A stretch of DNA of 44,062 bases. Source: Acidobacteriota bacterium. GTDB taxonomy: Bacteria > Acidobacteriota > Terriglobia > UBA7540. The first letter of the stretch is position 1. Every line of letters begins with the position of its first letter. The stretch is from the NCBI GenBank assembly GCA_902812415.1, contig CADDZJ010000023.1:1-44062 (forward strand). Reading direction: 5' to 3'. Under the pieces are notes generated by a model. It saw only the letters and a list, made by a program, of their open reading frames with translations. It was not told where the DNA came from and searched no databases. Positions 26,801 through 33,798 of the stretch are shown piece by piece. A program made the translations under genes and the position numbers.

Positions 26801-27344
26801 TGCCATTGGTTGCGTAACTGCCGCGGCCATCGGCTGCCGCAACAACGCCAGGTTCAAGCTGCTGCAACTGCACCCAGTTACGCCCATTGAGGGGCAGATC
26901 CACAATCTGCTTTCCGGTGACCGAAGTCCCCAGTTGCATGCTCGTGGTATCAACCTGCGCCGTATTCGCCTGCACGGTGATCTGCTGGGTAGCCGCCCCT
27001 ACTTCCAACGTGGCATTGACCACATAGACCTGGTTTACGTTAAGGTGGATGTCCTGGCTTTCAAACTTCCTGAAACCATTTTGCCTCACCGCGACGTTAT
27101 AGGTGGCGGGAGCGAGAAGATTCAGGACGACAAAGGTTCCATCCGGTCCCGCGGTCACATGGCGGGAAATGCCCGTGTTAACGTCCGTTACGGCTACTTT
27201 GGCGCCTGGAACCACCGCTCCGGACTGATCTACGACCACGCCTCGAATAGCGCCGTAGACGTTATCTGCCCAGTTCTGACGAGCAACTGCCAGAATCAAC
27301 GAGCAAACCAAAAGGACTATGACCCACAAAGAGATCTTTTTCAT
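23862..27344 (-). CDS. TonB-dependent receptor with carboxypeptidase-regulatory N-terminal domain (Oar type)
   Basis: This outer-membrane receptor has 1160 residues from the ATG at 27344. A TTG five codons upstream lies inside the GAGGGG ribosome-binding site. A signal peptide (1-22) is followed by a carboxypeptidase-regulatory or Cna-B-like domain (about 27-115, GAIRGVVVDQSGAVVPGAKV ... GPDGTFVVLNL). A plug domain with PLNGRNWVQLQQLEPGV comes next, then a large beta-barrel. The C-terminus ends in Phe (KFYF), as expected for BAM assembly. A Gly/Phe-rich loop lies near 925-950. Such proteins are abundant in Acidobacteriota and are thought to import large substrates, but the cargo is unknown. 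No SusD-like partner is present. Confidence 0.94.
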   Translation of the reverse strand: MKKISLWVIVLLVCSLILAVARQNWADNVYGAIRGVVVDQSGAVVPGAKVAVTDVNTGISRHVTAGPDGTFVVLNLLAPATYNVAVRQNGFRKFESQDIHLNVNQVYVVNATLEVGAATQQITVQANTAQVDTTSMQLGTSVTGKQIVDLPLNGRNWVQLQQLEPGVVAAADGRGSYATNGSQAEQNSYLINGTDDNDLVLNTVLVVPSPDAIAEFRMVTSTINPEYGRNSGAIMNAIIKSGTNQFHGDGFDFYRDTSLNARNFFQPKPAVFHQNQFGVTIGGPIWKNHTFFFFSYQGTRNHRPESSAGCGCASPGTVPVFTQDQRNGFFPDIASSGALSPVPLTGENGTVYPAGTPYSTIFPTGHIPQADFNSISANLLSKYVPLPNVGTDYEFNPAITTLDDQYLTRIDETFSSKDSIWGYWLWERIPTTSTLPFSGATLPGFAEVDRAHEQQYTLAWNHIFSPTTLNEARLGYTRLNFDAIAPQSPVAPSSVGFTGIIPQNTAGESLPVISINGYFSLGFSTNGPQPRIDQTYQATDNLTRISGHHALKFGFDMRRFQVYNPFLHINDGAFSFAGVGPFSTGDPGADFLLGIPDSYFQGSGDILNARTQEYYSYAQDQWSARNNLTLTYGLGWTVDTPMIDNYHDNHAMPAFRPGQQSTIFPTAPVGYVFQGDPGVHAAGVTHYKDFGPRFGFAYSPNWGKLSGGSGNLSIRGGFGVYFNRFNSETATQSMGLPPYAIAQSQGVGDIGLSPSFANPWVDVAGRGSIPNKFPYEPSQNVNFSLFEPLSISVYDPNISVPYAENFSLTVERQLGSSTILSLGYVGSVGRHEVIAYEMNPGINQAGCAANPACVSNRLYQNYFFPDNFPYPGNIIGSVGNVATAGNSNYNSFQATLNRHFSRGLQFLAAYTWSHAMDDGSGYENSGFGGAGFAGAGFGGFGSLRGMNPFNRQLDYGPSIYDATQRLVISYLYSLPSIRHFSAFDWLPGRLTDGWRITGITTFQSGFPLDVVDSGFRSLACTAFTYYACPDVPNAVSPPQYANPRTSSFVNAATTPGNTTALPNYWFNPNTFSKEALGTFGNAGRNLLRGPGINNFDFALFKDIKLTEATRIELRFEFYNLFNHTQFDPVGIVTDINSSSFGRELAARSPRLIQLAGKFYF

Positions 27345-27470
27345 GACTATTCCCCTCAATGCGCTGAATCAAACTGCTGAAGAACTCTAAATGCAACCAT
27401 CCTTGCGCTCTGCTCAAGCCAGGCTAGACGCTATGAGCCTTTGGCTCACTACATTCATGAAAACGGCATT

Positions 27471-27549
27471 GTCATTCCCGCGAAAGCGGGAATCCATCTC
27501 TGGACCCTGCTTCCCTCCTTCGCGGAGGACAAGCTTCGCGGCAATGACT
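27471..27549. repeat. palindromic intergenic repeat, CATTCCCGCGAAAGCGGGAATCC type
   Basis: The unit opens GTCATTCCCGCGAAAGCGGG and closes TTCGCGGCAATGAC, so its ends are inverted copies. The first 25 nt form a hairpin by themselves. Repeats of this form occur in many bacteria. Confidence 0.75.
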
Positions 27550-27583
27550 GGCATGGGTGATTTTCGGGAGAGTCGCCGCACCC

Positions 27584-27744
27584 TGTCAGTCTGAGGAGCC
27601 GAATGCGGTCCTGAGTAAAACGAAGGAAGAATCTCTGCATTTGTTTTATTTCGCATATGTGTGTTGGGGTGCCTTGCGGCATTTACCTAACTACAATACA
27701 GGTATTCTTCTGCTTCGCTGCGCTCAGCGCCAGAATGATATGTC
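27584..27744. repeat. decayed long inverted repeat, CATTCTGAGCG type
   Basis: The left part contains GTCAGTCTGAGGAGC and GAAGAATCTC. The right part contains TTCTTCTGCTTCGCTGCGCT and CAGAATGA, the inverted form. The same family is seen at 1583-1610 and 32234-32330. Confidence 0.5.
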
Positions 27745-27784
27745 CGGCGGGTCTTTCAGCAACCCATCAAGTTCCCCTAAGACA

Positions 27785-27955
27785 CTTTGAGATCGATATA
27801 TCAAACAGACAGTCTTCAAGCTAAACTTGGGGGACGCTATTAAATCAAAAGTTAAAATAATTACAATTATGATTTTGTAATATTCAGTCATTATTTTACT
27901 AATAAAATATACATCAATCAAGTAAATTATTCGTAAGTTAAATGAAGTGTTCATT
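27785..27955. other. AT-rich patch
   Basis: About 170 nt of strongly AT-rich sequence, unlike the GC-rich surroundings. It contains the palindrome ATTACAATTATGATTTTGTA (with AT following). The right end, ATTATTCGTAA, resembles the inverted-repeat ends of the AT-rich element at 43399-43522, which may be chance. Confidence 0.5.
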
Positions 27956-27958
27956 TGC

Positions 27959-28001
27959 GGCCCCTCGCCCCTTTGGAGAGAGGGACCGGGGTGAGGGGTA
28001 A
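27959..28001. repeat. CTCGCCCC/GGGGTGAGGGG palindromic element
   Basis: GCCCCTCGCCCCTTTGGAGA leads into GAGGGACCGGGGTGAGGGGT, a short inverted repeat of a common intergenic type. A related stretch is at 43695-43735. Confidence 0.5.
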
Positions 28002-28029
28002 CAGCTCGGCGCCATTCCGAAAGGAAATT

Positions 28030-30723
28030 TCACCGCACGACGCGCTTGGCCTCGACGGAGGGAACCGCTGCCAAAGTTCTTAAAGGCCCTGCCAGATGGA
28101 ATGTGGCGATTCGATCCTGTGGGCCGGCTGGCAGAATGTCATTCACCCATTGCCGCCTCACATGGCTCAAATCCGCCTGGAGCAGGAAGTTTGCCACGCC
28201 GTCAAATCCATAATTCCCGCTCAGCGTAAATTGGCCCCCAGACAGGCTAAACTGCAGCGGTCCCAGCGTAATTTCCTGGTTATCGGCTGCAAGAGCCAAA
28301 TCGACAGAGCGCAACAGCGCCCCGTTGCGATCCGGCTCCAGGGAGCCCCAATCTGCCGCGCGAGCGACAGCCTCCACAGGATCGAAGCTGCCAAAGGAGA
28401 CATTTCTCACTTGCACTTCAGCCCCGCCACGGAGATTGGCGCTTATCTCCTGCCGGGTGAGGCCGCGGGTGACGAAATGTCCTTCTGCAAACACCGAACC
28501 GCGTAGTTCTCTCAGCGCTGATGGCAAGCGCCACGCCATCCGATGGAGTTTCAATTCTGAGAGCCTGAACCCGCCCGCAATCCGCGCCGGGACCTGCTTG
28601 AAATCAATCTGAGCCGAGCCCACTCCCTGCCCGCCCGCCACCTTGAACGCCGCTTCCGATATACGCGCCTCACGGCCTGAAATTACGATGACGGCGTGGA
28701 AATCCTGAAGCTTCAAAGAGCGGAATGTAACCTGGTGGGACTCGAAAATGCCTCGCGCGTTCATGGAGGCAAAAATCGTTCGGCCTGCAAGGCGGCGTTC
28801 TGCCAGAGTTCTCAGACCGGGAATAAGGTCCAGTATCTGCAGAGAAGGCCGATGCCCAAGCACTGAAAACCAGAGCGACGCCTGCTCCAGGCTCAGGCGA
28901 GGCGTCTGAATGCTGAAATCCCAGGGGTTTTTTCGGATTCCTTCATGGCTCAGCCCGCCGGTAAACCGCGTGGCGCCGACTTCGATCGATATCGGCCAGG
29001 CTCTGAAATTTCTCCCCTTGATCTCGAAATGACAGCGCATGAATCGAACAGGCTCTGTCAGAGTCGGCACCAATAAACGCGCGGAGTGGAGATCACCCTG
29101 CCCGCTAAGCTGGGGGCTTGTGAACGGCCAGGCGTTGCCCGATAGTTGGATGGATGCCGTAGCCCATCCCTGAGCGTCCAGATCGCGAGCCGCCTCTACG
29201 TCCATCTGGCGGGCGAGGCGTAACAGATCGTGGAGCGGCGCCTGGTTTACCGAAATCATGAGTTCGTAGCGGCCTTTCACTTTGCGGTCAGGCGTCGATT
29301 TAGTCTTCTTTTGAGCGACCCTTCTTGCCAAAGAGCGCGCGGAGGTATGGGGGAAAATCTCCCCGCTGACCCTCTGCGCGCTGCCGGTCAGCGCCGGACT
29401 CAAGACGCCTTCAGCCACGCATTCAAGATGAGGGAAAACCGTAAAGCGTGTGGGAAGCAGGCGGAGGCCGCGCGGGTCGATGCGAGCCGTGACTTCTGGA
29501 GCCGAAATAGCTAACTGATGTCCCCGCAAGGCCAGGGAACGGATGGTCAGCATGCCGCTGTATTGCCATTCGCGCCAATGGCCTTGAGCCGTGATCAGGC
29601 CGTCGATGCGGCCGGTTGCAGTCCAATCCACGGGATGGCCGGTAAGCCTGCCGCCCATGGCCAGCAGGTTTTCGATCCGCGAACGTTGTATATCAAGGAC
29701 CAGATCCCATTGCGGTGAATCAGGAAACTGATGGATCACGCCCGCCAGGTGCAAGTGAGAATCGGCAAAGGCAGCGTCCCATCGCTTGATGGTCAGTTTC
29801 GCCTGCGGGCGATCCCACAACCCTGCAAAACTGACCTCCACGGGCATCGACGACAGAGGCGGAAGCGATTCCCAGCGATGAAGTTGATCGAGGCGCATTC
29901 GGCCTTCGAGATTCATCTGCTGGAACGACCCTTCTAGTTGCATTTCTGCATTCACAAGCCCATAGAGTTCGGGGTCGCGGCCAGTGACCAGGGGAAGCCA
30001 TCCATAAAGCAGCGAACCTTGGGTCGAGAGCGTGGCATGGAGAGGCCCTTGGAGGTTTCCGCTCGGTTGCCACAAGCCGGAAATCTCCACACGCCCCGGA
30101 GGGGGAAAAGGAAGATCGGTGCGCGCCGGCGTAGCCGCGGCTTGAAACTGGATCAGGCCCCTGCCCGGGTTAAGCGAAAGCCGGGCGTTGACTCCCTCCA
30201 GAATAAAAGGCTTTTTGACAGCGTTCACGGTGAAGCTTACGCGCGCATCCTGAATTTCAAGAGCGAATGGCTCCGAAGCGCTTGCTTCGGTCTGTAGAGA
30301 GCGTTTCCGGGAACTCAGGCTGGTTTGCAGAAGGAAATACTCAACGTTCCATAACCCGCGCCGGTCGCGGACAAAGTTCAGCGTCGGATGGTCCAGCAGA
30401 ATCCGAGCGCAATCCAGATGCGAGCCCCAAAGGCTCCGCCAGCGCAGATCACATTCCAGACGCTCGACGCGGGCGAAAGGCTCCGACCCGAATTGCGGAT
30501 CTTCTTTCACCACCACGCGGTCAATCGAAAACCCGGGATGCGGCAGCAGGCGGAACGTGACTGTGCCCAATTCCACGGGCCGGCCGAGCTTGCTTTCAAG
30601 ACTTGTTTCAAGGATTCGCCGGTAGCGCGCGGCGTGGAAGAAGGGCGGCACAAGCCATCCGGCCAGAGCCAGCCCGGCCAGAACGAGCAGCAGAGTTCGA
30701 GCGTAGCGGCGAAGAATGCGCAT
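28030..30723 (-). CDS. AsmA-like family envelope protein
   Basis: The 897-residue protein has an N-terminal membrane anchor (about 10-28) followed by a long beta-rich periplasmic region. The N-terminal sequence (ILETSLESKLGRPVELGTVTFRLLPHPGFSIDRVVVKE) is typical of the AsmA domain, and residues about 500-880 fit the C-terminal AsmA-like domain. AsmA-like proteins act as bridge-like lipid carriers between inner and outer membrane in characterised bacteria. Its ATG overlaps the stop of lepB by one base (TGATG), so it is translationally coupled to it. It is the last gene of the rnc-lepB operon. Confidence 0.88.
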   Translation of the reverse strand: MRILRRYARTLLLVLAGLALAGWLVPPFFHAARYRRILETSLESKLGRPVELGTVTFRLLPHPGFSIDRVVVKEDPQFGSEPFARVERLECDLRWRSLWGSHLDCARILLDHPTLNFVRDRRGLWNVEYFLLQTSLSSRKRSLQTEASASEPFALEIQDARVSFTVNAVKKPFILEGVNARLSLNPGRGLIQFQAAATPARTDLPFPPPGRVEISGLWQPSGNLQGPLHATLSTQGSLLYGWLPLVTGRDPELYGLVNAEMQLEGSFQQMNLEGRMRLDQLHRWESLPPLSSMPVEVSFAGLWDRPQAKLTIKRWDAAFADSHLHLAGVIHQFPDSPQWDLVLDIQRSRIENLLAMGGRLTGHPVDWTATGRIDGLITAQGHWREWQYSGMLTIRSLALRGHQLAISAPEVTARIDPRGLRLLPTRFTVFPHLECVAEGVLSPALTGSAQRVSGEIFPHTSARSLARRVAQKKTKSTPDRKVKGRYELMISVNQAPLHDLLRLARQMDVEAARDLDAQGWATASIQLSGNAWPFTSPQLSGQGDLHSARLLVPTLTEPVRFMRCHFEIKGRNFRAWPISIEVGATRFTGGLSHEGIRKNPWDFSIQTPRLSLEQASLWFSVLGHRPSLQILDLIPGLRTLAERRLAGRTIFASMNARGIFESHQVTFRSLKLQDFHAVIVISGREARISEAAFKVAGGQGVGSAQIDFKQVPARIAGGFRLSELKLHRMAWRLPSALRELRGSVFAEGHFVTRGLTRQEISANLRGGAEVQVRNVSFGSFDPVEAVARAADWGSLEPDRNGALLRSVDLALAADNQEITLGPLQFSLSGGQFTLSGNYGFDGVANFLLQADLSHVRRQWVNDILPAGPQDRIATFHLAGPLRTLAAVPSVEAKRVVR

Positions 30724-31484
30724 CAGCGTACAAGCTTGAAGGTCCGCCGCCAGCGAGTTTTGGTGAAGAAGTGAAGCAGCAAGTCCCCGGTCTGAGACAG
30801 CCGATCTGAAAAGGAAGTGCGAAGATAGGCGCCCTGCGGCGTCTCATAAGACCAATAAATAATCAGCGGACGCCCGGAGACCAAATCGCGCGGCACAAAT
30901 CCCCAGAATCGGCTGTCCCAACTGTTCTCGCGGTTGTCGCCCATCACAAAATAGCGATCCGGCGGCACCACGAGCTCGCCATCCTTCACATAGCTGCTCA
31001 GGCTTTCATCCCAACTCAAAGTGGAGCCGGGTAAAACTTCTCCGGCGGGAAGAGGGAAGTCATCGCCGGGCCGAACCTCGCCGGGATAGGTCTGATGAAC
31101 GTAAGGTCCGCTGAACACTTTCCCGTTAACGTAGACCTGGCGATGAACGATGCGGAGGTGATCCCCCGGCAGGCCAATGACCCGCTTCACAAGATGGGTC
31201 CCCGGTTCCTCCTGCGCCTCGGTGGAAGGGAACTTGAAAACCACGATGTCGCCGCGCTGGATGTTGCGATAAGGCAAGACGCGCCGGAGCCATCCCGGCT
31301 GGTCCGCAAAACAGAACTTGTTGACCAGCAAATGATCGCCGATCAGAAGCGTGTTTTCCATCGAGCCGGTGGGGATCTTGTAAGCCTGCACCACAAAGGT
31401 GGTTCCGAAAATCGCCAGGACGACCGTGACAATGAGCGATTCAAACGTGTCGCGCGTGGACGATTTGCGATGCGGATCACTCAT
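30723..31484 (-). CDS. lepB: signal peptidase I
   Basis: This 253-residue type I signal peptidase cuts Sec and Tat signal peptides on the outer face of the inner membrane. One N-terminal helix (about 14-34) anchors it. The catalytic Ser is S41 in PTGSMENTL, and the general base Lys is K100 in HLVKRVIGLPGD. The conserved box GDNRENSWDSRFWG follows at about 191-205. The start overlaps the end of rnc by 4 nt (ATGA) and the stop overlaps the start of the AsmA-like gene by one base. Confidence 0.96.
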   Translation of the reverse strand: MSDPHRKSSTRDTFESLIVTVVLAIFGTTFVVQAYKIPTGSMENTLLIGDHLLVNKFCFADQPGWLRRVLPYRNIQRGDIVVFKFPSTEAQEEPGTHLVKRVIGLPGDHLRIVHRQVYVNGKVFSGPYVHQTYPGEVRPGDDFPLPAGEVLPGSTLSWDESLSSYVKDGELVVPPDRYFVMGDNRENSWDSRFWGFVPRDLVSGRPLIIYWSYETPQGAYLRTSFSDRLSQTGDLLLHFFTKTRWRRTFKLVR

Positions 31485-32188
31485 GAAGGGTCTCTTTCCC
31501 TCTCAACAAGCCCCAGCAGAAGGCGGGCGGCTTCCTGTTCGGCGAGCTTCTTGCTCTCGCCGGCGCCGCGCGCCGAGCAGTTCAAGGCGCTGGCTTCCAC
31601 CACAAATATCTTGCGATGTTCCGGCCCGCTTTCAGCCACGATGCGGTAGGAGGCTGAGCCCTGGCGGGCCGCCTGCAGGCGCTCCTGTAAAGCGGATTTG
31701 TAGTCGATCGTAAAGAGATCGTCCTTTGCGCCAGCAAGGTCTTGGGGCAGAATGAATTTCGCAATGAAGCGCTGAGCAGCGCGGAGACCGCCATCCCGGT
31801 AAATGGCCGCTACGAGCGCTTCCAGACTGTTTACCACCAGCCGCGACTTGGACCTGCCTCCCGTTTTCTCCTCACCGCGGCCCAGCCGGATGTAATCGCC
31901 CAATCTCAGGCGTGCCGCCACTTTACTCAGGTGCTCGGCGGCCACCAGCCGCGCGCGCGCCCTCGAAAGCTTACCTTCTGGCTGCTCTGGAAACGCGTCC
32001 GCCAGTTTGAAGCTAACCACAAATCCTAACACCGCGTCGCCCAAGAATTCCAGTTGCTCGTTATCTCTGACTGGCTCGGCGGACTCACGGGCGTATGAGG
32101 AATGCGTCAGCGCTTCCAGCAGCAACTCGGGCTTGTGGAAACGATAATGAATGAGCTTTTGAAGGTCCTCAATGGAAGCTCTTGCCAT
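31481..32188 (-). CDS. rnc: ribonuclease III
   Basis: RNase III (235 residues) cuts double-stranded RNA, including rRNA precursors. The catalytic domain has the signature EQLEFLGDAVLGF with E47 and D51. A C-terminal double-stranded RNA-binding domain (about 158-230) ends with KKLAEQEAARLLL. At the second metal site the sequence is VVNSLEALVAAIYRDGG, with Asn at 120 where the classical enzymes have Asp (D114 in E. coli numbering); E123 is retained. It is the first gene of an overlapping operon with lepB and the AsmA-like gene. Confidence 0.95.
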   Translation of the reverse strand: MARASIEDLQKLIHYRFHKPELLLEALTHSSYARESAEPVRDNEQLEFLGDAVLGFVVSFKLADAFPEQPEGKLSRARARLVAAEHLSKVAARLRLGDYIRLGRGEEKTGGRSKSRLVVNSLEALVAAIYRDGGLRAAQRFIAKFILPQDLAGAKDDLFTIDYKSALQERLQAARQGSASYRIVAESGPEHRKIFVVEASALNCSARGAGESKKLAEQEAARLLLGLVERERDPS

Positions 32189-32233
32189 GCATGGAAGGGC
32201 CCGGCCGGTTGCTGAAAAGAGTTACCAACCCGT

Positions 32234-32330
32234 GTCATTCCGACCCAGAGAGAAGCGATGGGGAGGAATCTCGCTCTGAAAACAAGGGGCTTACGAGATT
32301 TCTCGTCGTCTTCAGCTCCTCGGTAATGAC
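32234..32330. repeat. decayed long inverted repeat, CATTCCGAC type
   Basis: The left arm GTCATTCCGACCCAGAGAGA, then GGAATCTCG, and the right arm CGAGATTTCTCGTCGTCTTC, then CGGTAATGAC, are imperfect inverted copies about 97 nt overall. It lies between rnc and the TPR gene. Confidence 0.6.
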
Positions 32331-32393
32331 AGGCTGGACAAGTTCCTTGGCAACCTGCTATGCGTGTAAACAGGGTTGCCCAAGGCTGAACCG

Positions 32394-33359
32394 CTATTGC
32401 TGTTGGTCGGCCGGAGATGAGTTGGAAGACTTGGCTTTTGCGGCCTTCAATTTCTCAATCATATTATTGGCATATTGCTGGATCAGCGTGCCCTGGCCGA
32501 GTTTCGCCGCCTGAGTAAAAGCATTGATGGCGTCATCCAACTTATTTTCCCGAACGTAAACTTCTCCGAGCCGGTAGTAGTCCTGGGGGCTGGGCTCCGG
32601 GCTCTGGACGGCGGCCTTGAACTCCTGTTCCGCTGAAGCGAGTTCGTTCGCGTCCGGACTCTTGGGGGCCATCACCGCCTTCTCCAGATGCGCCATGCCA
32701 AGCGCTGCATGAAGCTGGGCCTGGATCAGAGCCTTGTTTTTATCAAACTGGGCTTCGGGGATCTGAGGCTGGCGCTGCACATTATTGAGAAGTTGCAGCG
32801 CGTGGTTCGCATCGTTTTCCGACTCGTCGAGCTGTTGCTCCTTCTTTTGATCGGTGCCTTGCAGCGCCTGAGGCAAGGGTAAAAGGCTTGCCACCAGAAT
32901 CAGGCTGCGCAGGTTATCCGGTCGCAACTTCAGGCTCTTCTGACCGTAATCCAAGGCATGGGTCACGTCATTCTTTCGCTCAGCGGCGCTCGCGCCAAAA
33001 AAATATGCATCACTCAGCAGAGAGCTATTCGGATATTTCTTCTCAAAATCCTTAACGAGCTGAAGCTGCTTATCGGGATCTGTCTCCTTCTCGATGGCAT
33101 TATAATCCTGCGCTTCCTGAGGGCTGGGCGGCGCTGACCCAGTTGCTGGTGCATTTCCTGAGGAGGCTGGAGCGGCGGACTGGCCAAGCGGAGAAGAAGA
33201 GTTTTGCTGGGCCGGAGCGTTTTGCTGGGTCGATTGCGGTGGCTGTTGCTGCGACGTCGCTTGTTGAGGTCCGAGCGCTAAAGCAAAAAGAAGTGAAACC
33301 CCAAAAACCTCAATAATTCCTAGAGCTATTAAGACCCAAAATTTAACCCGTTCCTTCAC
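32394..33359 (-). CDS. membrane-anchored TPR protein with a Gln/Pro/Ser linker
   Basis: The protein has a short basic N-terminus, one membrane helix (about 8-28), a low-complexity Gln-, Pro-, Ser- and Ala-rich linker (about 30-85), then TPR-like helices to the end (for example EKKYPNSSLLSDAYFFGASAAERK and PSPQDYYRLGEVYVRENKLDDAINAFTQAAKL). It probably works outside the membrane as a scaffold. The GTG at 33359 is preferred (321 residues), with AGAAGGGAG upstream; the longer reading to 33428 begins at a TTG that looks like the -35 box of the promoter. The function is unknown. Confidence 0.75.
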   Translation of the reverse strand: MKERVKFWVLIALGIIEVFGVSLLFALALGPQQATSQQQPPQSTQQNAPAQQNSSSPLGQSAAPASSGNAPATGSAPPSPQEAQDYNAIEKETDPDKQLQLVKDFEKKYPNSSLLSDAYFFGASAAERKNDVTHALDYGQKSLKLRPDNLRSLILVASLLPLPQALQGTDQKKEQQLDESENDANHALQLLNNVQRQPQIPEAQFDKNKALIQAQLHAALGMAHLEKAVMAPKSPDANELASAEQEFKAAVQSPEPSPQDYYRLGEVYVRENKLDDAINAFTQAAKLGQGTLIQQYANNMIEKLKAAKAKSSNSSPADQQQ

Positions 33360-33399
33360 GCGTGAGACGAACTCCCTTCTATAATTCCCCTTGCCTGTG

Positions 33400-33428
33400 A
33401 GCCTAACCGAAAGGGGAGGGTCTGTCAA
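33400..33428 (-). promoter_or_regulatory. possible promoter of the TPR gene
   Basis: On the minus strand TTGACA (33428-33423) is a perfect -35 box, with TAGGCT (33405-33400) as a weak -10 after 17 nt. It would explain why the TTG at 33428 is not a start codon. Confidence 0.35.
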
Positions 33429-33459
33429 TGTACTCTCAGCCTTGTGTCAAGTCAAAATA

Positions 33460-33552
33460 GAGAGTTTCTGTTCCAAGCATGATAGAACGTTCCAGTTGGG
33501 CGCTAATAGAAGGAGCCCGGAGGGCGACGGAGGTTAGCGCCCAACTGGAACG
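33460..33552 (+). repeat. dispersed hairpin repeat, copy 2 of 2 (perfect 19-bp stem)
   Basis: The arms at 33488-33506 and 33534-33552 (CGTTCCAGTTGGGCGCTAA and its inverse) pair perfectly over 19 bp around a 27-nt loop. The shared region with 23665-23735 extends upstream as CAAAATAGAGAGTTTC. It has the look of a repetitive palindromic element; no transposase is nearby. Confidence 0.85.
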
Positions 33553-33798
33553 CGTCGCCGAGGACGCCGCTCCCCGGCCTGTTGCAAAATCTTCAAACGA
33601 TCCTCATCTTCCCCGCTCAACATCCATCCCTCCGGTTCTCTCATCCCGCCGATATGCCAGAACTCAAACCGGAACTTCCTCCTTTGCTGAAACAGGATCT
33701 TCTTACTTGATCGCGACAGAGAAGTTGTAACGACTTCTTGTAAGAATCCCAGCTCGGCGCTAAACTCGCTATACTCTGTTGCACATAGGTCGAGAGAG

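Larger units (their letters stand above)
27345..28029. other. 685-nt gene-free interval: repeats and an AT-rich stretch
   Basis: No credible coding sequence is present. In order it holds an imperfect palindromic repeat (27471-27549), a second decayed inverted repeat of the CATTCTGAGCG type (27584-27744), an AT-rich stretch (about 27785-27955) with a small palindrome (ATTACAA ... TTGTAAT) and a CTCGCCCC/GGGGTGAGGGG element (27959-28001). Confidence 0.6.
33360..33798. other. gene-free interval with a promoter-like site and a hairpin repeat
   Basis: This 439-nt stretch separates the TPR gene from the divergent anSME gene. It holds the promoter-like site 33400-33428, the hairpin repeat 33488-33552 and a TATACT -10-like site at 33770-33775 with no good -35, about 24 nt before the anSME start. 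No further gene is visible. Confidence 0.55.

Noticed and set aside
33360-33428. Upstream part of the TPR frame as coding sequence (TTG start at 33428)
   Set aside because: The TTG lies in a perfect TTGACA -35 box and the protein reads naturally from the GTG at 33359, which has a ribosome-binding site; kept as a possibility only.
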